Assembly: GCA_015183035.1 (NCBI GenBank)
Contig: JACZZP010000009.1
Span: 62,001 to 126,000, forward strand
DNA from: Meloidogyne chitwoodi
Taxonomy: Eukaryota > Nematoda > Chromadorea > Rhabditida > Meloidogynidae
Direction: 5' to 3'
Length of the DNA stretch: 64,000 nt
A model generated the notes under the pieces. It was not told where the DNA came from, searched no databases, and saw only the letters and a list, made by a program, of their open reading frames with translations. This document shows, piece after piece, positions 46,032 to 58,880 of this stretch. The stretch's first letter is position 1. Every line of letters starts with the position of its first letter. The position numbers and the translations under genes are program-made.

Positions 46032-49000
46032 TTATACAATAGAGTCGTTAGAAGATGACCCAATTTTTCCCTTTTTTGAGTCTTTCAATAATAAAGGCTC
46101 TTCCTCTCCAATAATTTTTTCTTCTTCCTCCTCTCTGCTCTTAGGCGATGCCACTCTTTTATCTTTTTTAATAGGCAAAGATGAGGGTATTTGGGACCCT
46201 TTTCCAAGGGAAGAAATTTTTTGTTGTTTCTTCTGATTTTGTTGTTGTTGTAATTTTAAAGATTGACTTAATTGAAGCTGTTTATGAGGTGGCACTTTAT
46301 TACGTATTGTTGAGACGGCAGAAGTGGAACAAGGCAAAAGTGTTGACGATAATGACTGATGAGGAGATTGAAAACACTCAGGAGCTGAGTTTTTTGGACT
46401 TAAAATTTAAATTTAAAAAAAAAGTAATTAGCTGTTGGGTCAAAAAATTGCGGATTGAACACGTTACGAGGTTTTTCAGTTGCGGGAAATTTTTGCAATT
46501 TTTTTAATTAAAAATTTTGACTAATCTAGTGAATCATTATTTTTTGAAAAAATAATAAAACAGAAAAAACGAAAAGTAAAGGAAGCAGCCTCGGTAATCA
46601 CCCCTAAAGCCAAAAGAAGTTTTAAAGTGTAAGGGAAAGATAAACTCCTCTGCGCTCTCTGCCTTTGTTTAGAACAAATACCCTACATTTCGTTTTTTAA
46701 TCATAACATTTTTTAAAATTTATATAAAAATATGATCTAAACTTTAAAAAATAAATAATAAAATTAGATTTATTTAAAAATTAAAAAGTTTCTAATTTTT
46801 TTGAAATTAACTTACTTAAAATTTCTAGAAGGAGGTGAAAATGCTTGTCTCAGACTAATAGAACGATGTCCAATATTATTCGTTGTAGATTGAGCAGAAA
46901 TACCACTACTAGTTTTTATGCCTTTGTCAATCAAACGAATGCGTTTTTCCTCCAAAAACATTTCCACTAATAAATCCAATTTTTTGTCTGAAAATTTTTA
47001 AATAAAAAAAAGAAACGTGTTATGAAGAAATAGGGCCGGGCGTACTTTTGCATCCTCGCTTAATAAACATACCAATTTTTTCGACTTGCCGTTCCATTTT
47101 CATTACTCTATTGGCCAATGATGTTTTAAGGTCTTCCTTGCTAGGCTTACTGCCCATAATTTGGTCAAGTCTGACAATTAAAATCTAAAAATTTTTTAAA
47201 ATCCTTTACCTCTGTTGGACATGTTTAACCCTCGCTTGTAAATCTACATGCCCAGCAGCATATTGTTCAATAACATCTTTAACGTCATAAGGCCTTAAAG
47301 CCTCTTTAAACTTTCTTCTAGCCACTAACAGTTGAATACGCCTGATTGCTCTAGCAGCATTTTTTAATGCTGGAGTATAATCATCAAGTGTACGAAGTTG
47401 TAAAATTGGTGAATCTTCATCTGTTAATTAAAAATAAATTTTTTTTAATTTGGTGGTAAAGGCAGAATGGAATAGAAGCAAATAAAGCAGTGAATACGTA
47501 TCAGTCTATTTTGAAAAAAATTTGTTCTCCCCAATTATCATCCGTCAATAAAAAGGAAAAACATTCTTCAAAAATCAGTAACTTATTTAAAAAACCAGAA
47601 CCATTCCTTAAAACATCTAAAACATGTTTAAAAAATCAGAACATTCCTTAAAACATCTTAAACTGTTAAAAAACAAGAAACATTCGTTAAAACAACTAAA
47701 ACATGTTTAAAAAATCAGAACATTCCTTAAAACATCTAAAACATGTTTAAAAATCAGAACATTCCTTAAAACATCTAAAACATATTTAAAAAACCAGAAC
47801 ATTCCTTAAAACATCTATAACATGTTTAAAAAATCAGAACATTCCTTAAAACATTTTTAAAAAATCGAAAGATTCCTTAAAACATCTAAAACATGTTTAA
47901 AATCAGAAACATGCTTCAATAAATCAGTATCATGCTTCAAATTAAATTGTGGATACGAGCAAAAAAGCAATAAACTAAAAATGTAACAAAACACAGACAG
48001 CAAAATGTTTAAAAAATTTTGCCAGCCAATATTTTTATTTTACCGGACACGTATTCATTGGATAGCTGACGGTCCTGACCCCGTCGCTGTTGGAGAGGTG
48101 CACATGCAGTGAACTGACCCCACATTGAGGAGTCCTCGTTCCCTCCATTGTTGTTCCCATTATTTCCAAAATTTCCTCCATCATTTCCCGTGTTTATATC
48201 TCCCGCACGTTCCCGAGCTATCCATTCCAGCCAAGGAGCCATCCAAAAATCGCCTAATAGGAGAGTGGCTGGGTCTGCAGCAGAAAATGAACGGCAAGGT
48301 TTTCTAGGATTTATATCCTTTTCTGAGGTATCTAGTTGTTTGTCTTCTACATTTTCTATAAAATATATATTTTCTTATTTTAATATATTAAAAACCAGTA
48401 GTTAATTTTGGACTAGAAGATTTATTTCGCCTTTCTTCTGGCGATGTTGATGGGCGACGAGGTAGTAAATAGCCACGTTGTTTAGCCCGTGGAAGATTAG
48501 CATTCGGTGGTGCTAAAATGGAGGATCATAATAAGGAAAAATTTGAGAAATGAGATAAAATGAAAGTTTCATCCCCTTAAGGTATACTTATCTTGGGTTC
48601 TAATGAAATAAGTTAAATGATGTCAATTTAAATATTAAAATTTTAAATTAAAATCAAGTTAAATTATATGTTTTATAACATGTTAAACATAAAGCCAATG
48701 CAGACCAAAAAGTGCAAAAAATATGGAAAATTAAGCATAAAGGGAAAATAAATACAAATATATAATTTTTATTTTAGAGACCTGTAAGTGTACCTAGGGA
48801 AGAACTGTTTCCCACAGGCTTATGTTGTTGTCCTCCAGCATCACTTTCCATTAAAGCAGAAGTGGAAGACATCGCCAATGCAGAAATGCTTTTTTTATGA
48901 GCATAATTACTGTAAATAAAGAAAGTTCAATAAGAATTCTGATAAAAACAGAATTTTGGTAAAATCAGGATAACAGAATTTTATAAATCAGAATTATTCA

Positions 49001-52000
49001 TAATCAGAAAAGCAAGTTCAGGAATTTTATAATCAGAATTTTGGTAAAATCAGTATCTCCGAGAATCAGAATTTTTAAATCAGAATTATTAATAATCAGA
49101 AAGTAATTTCCGAAATTTTGAGATCTTTGATTACAGAATATTAAAAATCAAAATTCTGATTTTTAAAATATTATTCTGGTTTTAATTCTGATAAAAATGG
49201 ATCACAGAATTAGTAATTAAAATTGAAGTTTAAACTTACTTTCTTTGGTGATTTTTGCTGCTTTTACGCCAACTTCCAAGTGAAAATCCTAAAGCACCTA
49301 AACTTTCAATTTCACTGAGCGTATCTGAAGCTGAAACAATGCTAAAAAATATAAAAATATATTTAATTAAGTTTCCAAATTAATTTTTGCCTTATATTAT
49401 CAGAAGGTCGATTAGGCACAAATAATGTTTTAACGTTTACACCACAAAGTGTAGTATCTGTTGGGGTTTCATCTAAAAAATTTATAGAAAAAATTTCTAT
49501 AAAGTTAAACCAACCATCTGCACAAAAATCAGCATTAATGGGGGCAGGGGGAGGTTTTCTTCTTGCACTTTGCCTTAATCTGCTTATCAAGCTGTTGTTT
49601 TGCCCGTTTGGGGCGGATAAACAGGGTCTTATTCTTCTAAAAAAATTTAGGGTAAATTTAAAACAAAAATTTTATTAAATAAATGATGAATTTGGTGTTT
49701 TATGTGCTTTTCGTGAAGTGAACTTTTTTTTTGCCAGTAACTAAAAAATGTGCTCTGATACATTAATGTATTTATAGTGCCCATTTTAAAATTATCTTTA
49801 AAAAATTTAATTTAAGACAATAACAGTTAAAAATTCTTTTTGGCATAATCCTTTACATTTAAAAGAGATAAAGCATAGATTTTGCTTCAATGAAGAATTT
49901 TTCTTCAAAAGTGACATTTTATCCACTTACTCCTTTTCATCTATTCCATCTCCTGATATCAAAGAATTTGAAGTTGAAGCAGTAGATGACGAAGAGGAAG
50001 AAGTTAAAAAGCTTTTTTCTCCTTCTTCTACATTCTGAGCATTTAAACGATTTTGTCGCTTCATTCCAAGTTCAATCAGAGGTAATGACGCCATAACATT
50101 TGTCGGAATATCTGTTTCAACTGATGTAACCTTTGAACGTCTTCTTACTTTAGAAAGTCCTCCCTCTTCACCCCCACTTTCCAAGGCAACAATTTCAACT
50201 TGTTGAGGTCTACTAGATTGTATCAAACCTAAAGATCGTCTAAGACGCAAAGAAAGATTGCGACATGAATTGAAGGCTTTAATTGATGATTGTGTTGATT
50301 TGGCTTGTTTTTGTGGTTTGTTGCTAGGACTGAAACAAAAATGTGAAAAAAAAGAAAAATATGTATGTGTTTTGAGGAGCTTAAACTCAAAACTTTAGAA
50401 TAGAGTGAGTGCAAAGTGATGTGTTGGAAGTAAATAAAGAGAAGTAATATAAAACAAACATTAATGGAGTTGGTTGCAAATAAACTTTCCATGTTGCATG
50501 ACTTCTACTTTCCGGTTGAGCACTAAAGGAATTTGTTTTACATAAACATTGAAATAAAACATTATTTTATGTTTTGGTTTTTCATGTTTGTGTTTTATAA
50601 TAATATGTTTTCGTTTGTTCTTAAATGTTTTTCATGTTTATTCAATCTTTTTGGATGTTTATTCAATGTTTTTATTATTTTTCATTGTTTATTTAATGTT
50701 TCTAAATGTTTTTTTAAATGTTTTCATGTTTATTCAATGTTTTTGGATGTTTATTATTTTTAAGTATATCATGTTTACCAATAATGCCTCCATAAACATT
50801 GAATTAGCCTTGCAGCAGGTACTCTCCTTCTTATTAAATGTTTTTGTCGTTGATGTTGTTGAACTTTTAACGCAAACCCTGGACCTAGAATTCCCTAAAT
50901 AAAAAGTTCTGTTAATTAAGAAAGATGTTTTTTTAGATTTACAGCAGGCAAAGCAAAGAAGGATATTCCTAAAAGAGCAGAAACTGCACAAATTATTTTT
51001 CCAGGCCAAGTTGTGGGAGTAACATCACCATAACCAACAGTTGAGAGTGTTATCTTTTTGATAATAAATTTAAAAAAAATTTTTTGTATTTTACTAACCA
51101 CTCCCCACCACAATGCATCGGCAAATGTAGTGTATTTATCTGAAACTGGTATAAATTTTGGAAATAAATTTCTAACACCGTTATGATTTTTTTCACAGAG
51201 GTAGACAAGAAAAGAAGAAAATATTAGTCCAAGAAAGCCAATGTATAAAGTTGAAAGTAATTCTTGGCGATGTGCCCAAACGACCGAACCAAGCAATTTC
51301 CACGTTCCCGCCCTTCTGTCAATTCTTAGCATTCTGAGTATTTGGAAAAAGCGAAGGCCACGTATTGCGGAGGCTGCGAATACCTATTAAAAATGAAATA
51401 CGAAATGAAACATTTAAAATATATTAGTGATACCTGACCAGTGGCTCCCATGCATAAGACAACTATAGAGGCTGTTATTACAACAATATCTGAAAATAAA
51501 AATTTTCTTTACGTCTGGAAAAAATTAAAAATATCCAGACTGTTTGAGTCTAGGAATAATTGAAAATTCGGAGTTAATATTTTCTTACCAATAATGCAAT
51601 AAGCCGAAGTACCAAATCTAATACGGCCGGCCATACCTGAAATTATTTTTTGTTTAAAATTTAAATTTTCTTTCCACAACCCCGGTATCTGCTTCTACAG
51701 CCAGCAGACCATATCCTGCAGACATATTCAATAGACAACCAAAAGACAAAAATAATTTCCTAAAGAAACATTTCATTAAGAAGAATGATCAAAAAACATA
51801 CAGTATAATAGAGAATGAGAGTTGCTTGCTCTTCAAACTCAGGTATCGTGCTGAATACACTCAGAGCTAAGCACATTAAAACCATGACTAATCTATAACA
51901 ATTTTAATTTAAAGAGAGACTCAACTGTACCTTAAAAGTTTTTTTTGATTTTTTAGTATTTTAAGACTCAAGTGTACTTTTAAAAAAAATCAATAATTTT

Positions 52001-55000
52001 TTAGTATTGCTAGTAAATTTAAAAATAATTTTCCGTAATAATTATTTTAATTTATATTAAAATTCCAACTTACACTGCCAAATGATAGCTAGCAGCCTTC
52101 CAGCCTCTTGGCCTTTCAAGAAAATTGTGCATTTTTGACTGAACACGCCTAAAGCGTTGATCTGTTCTATAATTTTTATAAACTAGCGGTTTTCCAACAA
52201 GTGACATTTTTCGCACTTCAGAGGTGCGATGATTATTTAAACGGGGAAATTTTGGTTGAAAATGTGTTGTTGGAGAAGGTGGTTGTAATAGACAAAGATT
52301 ACTACTAAAAGTTGATTTTTGTGGGGAAGATATTGGTTGTTGAGTTATTTCAATGTTTATTAAAGTTGTTGATGTTTTTGGTGTTTTTGATGTTTCTAAT
52401 GTTTTTGTTGTTGCTAAACATTTAAACTTTTTTAATGTTCGAATTATATTTTTTAATTTAAAAACAATTGACTTGGAATTCGAAAACAGAGATATAATGT
52501 TTTTAATGTTTCTAAACATTTAAACATCTATATTTTGAATGTTTGGATTATTTTTTTTAATATAAGAAACATTTGACTACGCGCTTCAAAAAGGAGATAT
52601 TTTTAGTCCAAAAGTTTGTATGAGACTCAAATGTCAAATTTTTAAAAATTACCTCCACACTCTTGAAAAGCAACTCTGCGATCGCTACTTAAAGGAGATG
52701 TAGAACGTCTGCCATTTGAATTAAAAGCAACAAGTGGCTGAGTAAAAGAGGTGGATTCAATAGAAGGAGAAAAGTCAATTGCATTTACGTCCTGAAAAAA
52801 GGGGAAAAGAGGAATTTTTAAAGATTTAAAAAAGCTTATAATTCCTGCACTTTAACTAATTAAATTTGATTATTAAAAATCCAAAAACATACAGAATAAA
52901 GTGAAACACTTCTTTTTTGTTCAGAAACAAATAAATCTGTACTGGTTGTTTTAGTGGTTGTTCTATGCGGCGTTGCCGACCACCTTTGAGGTGGGGGCAA
53001 GTTTTGATTATTTTTGTTTACTTGCTTGTTTTGATTGCTATCGCTACTAGTTTGAGGGGCCAATAATGCTTCACAAAGCTCTGAAGAGCTAGCGGTCAAC
53101 GATTTCTATAAAATTAAAATTAGGTACATTAGAGTATGAAAACTGTAACTAAAGGTACAGTAGAGTCTCATTATGGATTTGAAATTTTAATTAAATTTTA
53201 ATTTGAGTTACATGAACAGAACTGAATCAAAACAAAAAAAGCAAAATTTTGATTGACATTCAAGGGAAGAATAGAGTAGAATCATAGGGGGATGTCTTAG
53301 CTTAAGTACAAAATACCCATAAAAAAAGTACAATTTATTTATTTAAATAATAAATTAAAAAAAAGGATTTTCTTATCCTCTTTTTAGTCATTTCCTTTTT
53401 TATAGCATAAAATGTGTCCCAAATGGCGTCATTCAACGTTTATTGAGTTTTTTCTAAAAAAGCTGTGGCGCGCAATTCAACCAAAATTAGTACTTTTTGC
53501 GTCAAAACTAAGGTAATTAACAGGAAAAAATGGAGAAAATGAATAAATATAAATGCTTTGGTTGGGAAAAAAACTTTTTTAATGTATGTAACATATTGTC
53601 CTTGGCCAACGTCCGGGAAGAATTGCCCTTAAATTAAAAAAGAGGGAAATGAAACATGTTATGGAAACAGAGAATATTTTTAATAACGACAAAATGTCAA
53701 ATGGACAAAATGTCAAATTGACAAATGGACGAAATGTCAAATGAACGAAATGTCAAATGAACGAAATGTCAAATTGACAAAATGTCAAATTGACAAAATG
53801 TCAAATTGACAAAATGTCAAATTGACAAAATATCAAATTGACAAAATGTCAAATTGACAAAATGTCAAATTGACAAAATGTTAAATGGACGAAATGTCAA
53901 ATGAACGAAATGTCAAATGGACAAAAAGCCCAAAACACCATAAGAATAAAATATCATATGGAAAAATGCAAAACTTCTTATGGACAAAATGCCAAATGAA
54001 CAAAATGCTTGTACAGAAATCAAAAATATCTTAAACCAACCTAAGAGTTCTTTTTTAAACTTTTCTAATTGACAATTTGTCCAATTTTTTCAAAGGCGGC
54101 AAAATGAGTAAATATTATTTAAAAAAATATATTTTTCAGAATTTTATTCCCTTTGCCTCCTAACTCTATTCATTTTTTCTCACACAAGTTTTCTCCATAG
54201 AAGCATTAAAATTTTTATCGCTCGGCACAGCTTCTCTCACACAACTTGATTTTTGCTTTTTTAGTTATAAAAAAATAATAAATTTTTTATAATAAATAAA
54301 AGAACCAAAAAGCTCTGCAAAAGCTTAGATAAGAAAAAAATAAAAAAATAAAAATAAAAAAAGCAAAGGCAAGAAAATGGATATAAAGAGAAAGGCTTTG
54401 ACTTAATTAGCTTTTTTGAGGGGAAAAAAGACAAAATCAACAGATGAAAGAATAAATGGGGAAATAAATGAAGCATTAATTTGTGGTGAAATGTAATTAA
54501 ATTAATTCTTTTTTTATCTCTTTATACAAGAGGGAAAGTGACTTATCCCCAAGCTCTCAATTATACCACATGTTTTTGCTTAATTTCTCAGTTATCCCAC
54601 ACCTTCTAAGTTATCCCAAGCTCTCAATTATTCCTCCTTATTTTTGCATCATTTTCACATACATTTCCAGTTATTCCAAACTCCCAGTTATACCGTTTAC
54701 AGATATTTCTTTAGGGTAGGATAAGATAGAGATTTTAACTTTTTAAGTGATAAAAGAGAAAGTATGAGCATTTGATAATTAATAAATATAAGAAAAGGGT
54801 GAGAATATACTTTAATAATAATTTTGAGAATTTAACATTTCTTTGGCATTAAGAAAAAGTTGTATTTTAAGCGTGGGAGGAAAAGATTTAGTAGAAAAAA
54901 ATATAAAAAGCGCGGGAAATAAAAAAGTTTTTATTTAATTGTATTTCCAAAGGTAAATGTTTTTATTAAAAATTAATTAAATTACTGTAAAGTTGTAAAA

Positions 55001-56239
55001 ATGACTGAGATAAATGAGAAGATATTTTTTTAATTTTTGGCATTTTTGAAAAAATTTTTGAATTTTAAAAATTTTGGTTATCTAAATTATTGTTTTTTTA
55101 TGATCCTCAGATTTATTCATAGTAAAATAAAATATAATAAAAATTAACTGCTTATTTTTTGAAAATCAGAATGTTCTCTCCACCCTATAGTATAGTGTGG
55201 AAGGAACATAATCCAAAAATTTTTTCAGCTTTTTCGGGTCCAATATGTGATCCTTTAATTCAACAAAAATTTTAAGGATTTAAAATAGAAGAATTTTTAT
55301 CTTTTCTATTTTAGGAGAAGACGAATTACCCAGGATTTTTTTTAATTTTGCTACTGCCCAACTAATTCATTCCAGATGAGAATTTTTGGCTTTTTTATAT
55401 TTAATGTTCTTACTTGGCATTCCTTTCATTTTTCTTTTCTTTTTACATTTTTAACCCTTCTAAATCCTTTCTTTTCCCTTTTTCCATTTTGCCGTAAAAA
55501 CAAAAAAATATAAATGTTGACTTAAGAGTGAATAAATACGCGGGAAAGGAGCAACCGAAGGGGAAAATGAAAAAAAAAACATTTTGGATTGAGAAAAAAC
55601 GAAAAAAAAGTGGTAGGAATGTAAAAAATAAGGCAATGCTCGAGAGGGCGCGCAGTTGCTTAGGGCAACGGTCAGAGAAAAAAAGAGGATTGTGAAGTAT
55701 TTCAATTTTTTAAAATTATTTAGAGATGATCAGGAAAATATTACAAGTTTTTTTTTATTTTTGAATTTAAGATTTTTAAATATAAGTTCCTTAAAAGGTT
55801 AGAAGGAGGAAGAGTGTAACATAGGAAAGTGAAAAATGAGGGAAACGGAAAATTGGGCAGCGAATAAATGAAATTTTGAACTATATGACTTTTACTTATC
55901 CTATCTCTTACTTATACCACCCGCATCTCTGTATTATCTCGCCAAAAACTCTGACTTATACCACCCGCATCTCTGTATTATCTCGCCAAAAACTCTGACT
56001 TATACCACCCAGAATTAGAATATAAGTTTACTTCCCATTTTTCCAATTTCTTCTAGTTCAAAATACCAAAAACTCCAAAATGTCAAAATACCAAAATCTC
56101 ACCCTTTCACTACAACTTGCACTTTTAATAATCTTTCTGTTTCCATGTTGTAACTTATCAGTATCTTCATTTGAATGAGAAAATTTTTGACGAAAATTAT
56201 ATAAAGAAGAATATTTAGAGGAAGTAGTTGAATTAAACA
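46032..56239 (-). CDS. KCNQ (KQT) voltage-gated potassium channel
   Basis: Minus-strand gene of about 10 kb from ATG 56239 to TAA at 46032. The exons join in phase through six membrane segments: [16 protein letters not shown] (before S1, near 52100), [14 protein letters not shown] (S1), [20 protein letters not shown] (S2), [19 protein letters not shown] (S3), [19 protein letters not shown] (S4, 51380-51300), [17 protein letters not shown] (S5), the pore TLSTVGYGD (near 51030) and ISFFALPA plus [11 protein letters not shown] (S6). Downstream come the calmodulin-binding helices ([10 protein letters not shown]) and the conserved KCNQ tail, [18 protein letters not shown] (near 47300), then a coiled coil that in relatives sets tetramer assembly. 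The first ~250 residues are polar and Ser/Thr-rich. The filter has TVGYGD where vertebrate KCNQs have TIGYGD. Channels of this family give slow M-type currents in nerve, muscle or gut. Introns carry several minisatellites. I cannot assign a kqt paralogue. Confidence 0.9.
47575..47935. repeat. Minisatellite of about 40 bp in KCNQ intron, related to the 35-kb satellite
   Basis: Seven to eight copies of a unit with ACATGTTTAAAAAATCAGAA then CATTCCTTAAAACATCTAAA. The right end switches to ATCAGAAACATGCTTCAATA, which is the satellite sequence found at 35083-36780. Confidence 0.85.
48925..49215. repeat. Irregular AATCAGAATTTTGGTAAAATC repeat in KCNQ intron
   Basis: Imperfect interspersed AATCAGAATT / AATTCTGAT units. 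A similar TTCTGATATT-rich stretch fills the intron at 33420-33615 of the membrane-protein gene. Confidence 0.7.
50545..50765. repeat. AACATTGAATAAACATG-type repeat in KCNQ intron
   Basis: Short imperfect units containing GTTTATTCAATGTTTTTGG and TTTTCATG (plus strand). Related ATGTTTTTGATGTTT units appear at 52370-52555, overlapping the N-terminal coding exon. Plus-strand frames through it are by-products. Confidence 0.65.
53685..53935. repeat. 16-17 bp minisatellite with TGACAAAATGTCA core, KCNQ intron 1
   Basis: About fourteen copies of GACAAAATGTCAAATT and variants with GACGAAATGTCAAATG. TGACA and TGTCA form an inverted repeat around AAA in each unit. Confidence 0.9.
55911..56015. repeat. 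44-bp tandem repeat in KCNQ intron 1
   Basis: CTTATACCACCCGCATCTCT starts at 55911 and 55955, with a third partial start at 55999; the two full copies appear identical. A looser TTATCCCA/CTCTCAATTA repeat lies at 54540-54700 in the same intron. Confidence 0.85.
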
Positions 56240-56924
56240 TTTAATAAAATAAACATGAAAATAAATATATTAAACAAAAAAAAATTTTTTTTTAATTAAC
56301 CTGAAAAAAATGTATGAATAATAATAATTTTGTTAAAATGACAGAACTTTCAGCACATTTCTCCCTTTTTATTTATTTTTCCAAGTTTGGACTTTTCAAA
56401 GGCTTCCTCACGCAATTATTTTTTTCATAATAAAGTAGGATTCATCAATAAAAAAAATTTCGCGGACGGGGATTGAAAGGAAAGTGTCTAAATTTAGCTA
56501 GGAAGTGAAGGATTCAAAGAAAAAAATTATTCCCCGCTTCCCGCGAGTTACCTTCTGTTAAGGGAAATTTACCTTTAAGGGAAAGGATGTTGGGGAATTT
56601 TGCGGGAGGGGGAATTTGAACAACTGCGGAATGGGGAAAATTTTTTTCTTGCTCGAACTAGAATATTTACTTCTCATGGAATAAAAATTGAACTTAAAAA
56701 GAATGTCAAAAAGGTAAAAAATAAAATAAAAAAATTGCTTCCTTAAAGAAAAATGTGCTATTGACAGGCTTTTGGGTGGAATAAAATGTCTAATTTTGAA
56801 TTAATTTTTACACTTAAAAATTCAAAAATTTTTTCAGCTGCTGCTTGATGTAAATAAAAAATAAAAAGCAACATTTTGGAAGCAAAGAGTAAAAATAAAA
56901 ATAAATAAAAGAGAAATTTGTTAA

Positions 56925-57190
56925 ATGGACGTTTCATTGCAGACCTTATAACTCATAAATTAATCAACTTTTTTGGGAGATTTTGACGTCATTCGATAGA
57001 GAATTAAATTCTCTATTAAATAAATTTTAAATTGTTATTTTAGATCAACTAAAGCGAAAGTTAAGAATAAAAAACAGGCATTTTGCTTAATGTTTGGTAT
57101 ATTTTCTATTGTAAAATTTTTCTAATTAATTAAATTTAAATTATTTTTTTCAAAAAGATTTAGCTGTCCTTAGGCAATGAAACGTCTCTA
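56925..57190. mobile_element. Foldback-family copy upstream of KCNQ
   Basis: Outer ends GGACGTTTCATTGC on the left and GCAATGAAACGTCT on the right are inverted repeats, and the left arm carries ACCTTATAACTCAT and CATTCGATAGAGAATTAAAT. The right arm of the core is worn away. Confidence 0.6.
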
Positions 57191-58450
57191 AAAGAAAAAT
57201 ATTTCAGTGCCCTTTTCCCTAAAAATAATTAAATATTTAATAGGTAAGACAAATTCTCTTCGTTTCCCATAGTCTCTCTCAGCGTCTCTAACTATTTAAA
57301 CATAATTATTTAAAAATACTCAAAAATATATGCTAAACACTCTAAACCTAAAATTTACATTTTTTTGTAAAAATGATTGAAATGAAAGTAAAAAAACACT
57401 AAAAAGAATGTAAAAAATAAATGCCACTTTCTTTTATTTGAATAAGGGGGATACTGACGAAATTTGAGATTAGTGCCTTTTTTAGTGAAAAACCTCAAAC
57501 ACAAAAACAACGAAAAAAGGGCAATGTTAGTTTTTAATCCCTTAATCAATTTGGGGAATGGCAGGCCATCAAAAACCTTTTATTTTTATTTTTTTATTTT
57601 CACCCCTTGTATTTATTTGAGTATTATTTTCACATTTTTAAGAGCCGAATTTAAAAAAGAATGAGGAGAAAATATGTAGAGGAAGATGCCATCGAGGAAT
57701 TTTACTACTCCATCAGAAAGGAATTTGAGCGTGCCGACAGAGGTGAGGGTAAATAATTGAAATAGGGGAAATTGTGTATGAAAATAGAGTCGAGGGAATT
57801 ATATCATTTAATATAATATTTTGAGTCTTGATCTAAATTGAATAAAGACAGTTGAGCCTGGAAAATGAATAAGACATTTGAGTCTGAACCTTAAATCTAG
57901 ACAGTAGATAAGTATAACTGATACTCAAAAATAAATTAAATGAGACTCCAATGTCCTATTAGAAAATAAATCCATTCGAAAAAGGTAAAAGAAGTCAGGT
58001 TAGAAAATGCCATTTTACATAAAGTCAGAAGAGCCTACCTTTTAAAATCCCCCTCCTCTCGCAAAAAAATAAAATAAAATAGTGTGGGTTGGCAATTAAC
58101 GTGCCGACACAATTTGTATGTTAATTTTACTATTAAGGAATAGAATTACAATTTAAAAAATAAAAATATTTAATTGAAATTTAATTAAAGATTTTTACTT
58201 AAATTTGTTAAATTAAATAGAAAAGGGCAACATTTAAAAATAGCAAAGAATTTGGATTCTTTAGAATTTTTAGGACTGAAATTTATTTTGGATCAAGTTA
58301 AAGACATTAAAATGCAGAAACTTTTTTAGGCCAATTTGGAATAATAATCTAAATAAATATTCATATTTTGAGACTCAACTGACCCTTAAATAGTCTTTGT
58401 GTTTTAAATTTTAAACAAATTTTCAAATAATTTTTTGATTAAATAAACAT

Positions 58451-58681
58451 TTATTTACTTGCCATGCCTGCCTTATCTTTGCATCTCATCTTTGGGGAGA
58501 AATTAAAATTTAACGTGTTGCTGCACATACTTCTTGCTGATTTTAACCATAAATAATAACGCTGTTTTTGGTTAAGTTGTTCAGTTGTAATTGCTTTTCT
58601 TAGAGGCAATAAATAATTAAAATTTTTAATTTTATTTTTCTTTTGAATTTGATAATCATCAAAACTTTGTCTTCGAAGCAT
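58451..58681 (-). CDS. Possible small exon or gene, unrecognised
   Basis: ATG-started minus-strand frame of 76 residues. It begins MLRRQSFDDYQIQKKNKIKN and contains LRKAITTEQLNQKQRYYLW, a basic, Gln-rich stretch that looks more protein-like than its surroundings. A possible donor (GAA/GTATGTGC) lies after LWLKSARS. It could be an alternative first exon of the KCNQ gene, but its phase does not fit exon 2 of that gene. No family is recognised. Confidence 0.3.
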   Translation of the reverse strand: MLRRQSFDDYQIQKKNKIKNFNYLLPLRKAITTEQLNQKQRYYLWLKSARSMCSNTLNFNFSPKMRCKDKAGMASK

Positions 58682-58806
58682 TGAAAATGCTTTTTTTTTG
58701 GCTATAAAGAAGGAAATTTAATTTTAATGACATCGATTCCATGAAATTAATCAAAATCTCGAGTTAAATTTATAAGAATATGTTTTTATGTTGCGGAAAT
58801 TGTTTG

Positions 58807-58880
58807 GATGACTAACGGAATCGAACCATCATGGAAAGATCCAAAATCCAGAGCACAACCAACTACACCACCAACCAACC
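58807..58880 (-). pseudogene. tRNA-like pseudogene
   Basis: Read on the minus strand it has TGGTGTAGTTGG (A-box-like), CTCTGGATTTTGGATC (anticodon-arm-like) and GGTTCGATTCC (a perfect B box) with a pairable T stem. The 5' side does not pair with the 3' acceptor side and the anticodon stem is poor, so a functional tRNA is unlikely. Confidence 0.45.

Noticed and set aside
57661..57741. Short plus-strand frame beginning MRRKYVEEDAIEEF
   Set aside because: The sequence looks protein-like and is followed by GTGAGG, but no second exon could be found on the plus strand, so it is not listed as a gene.
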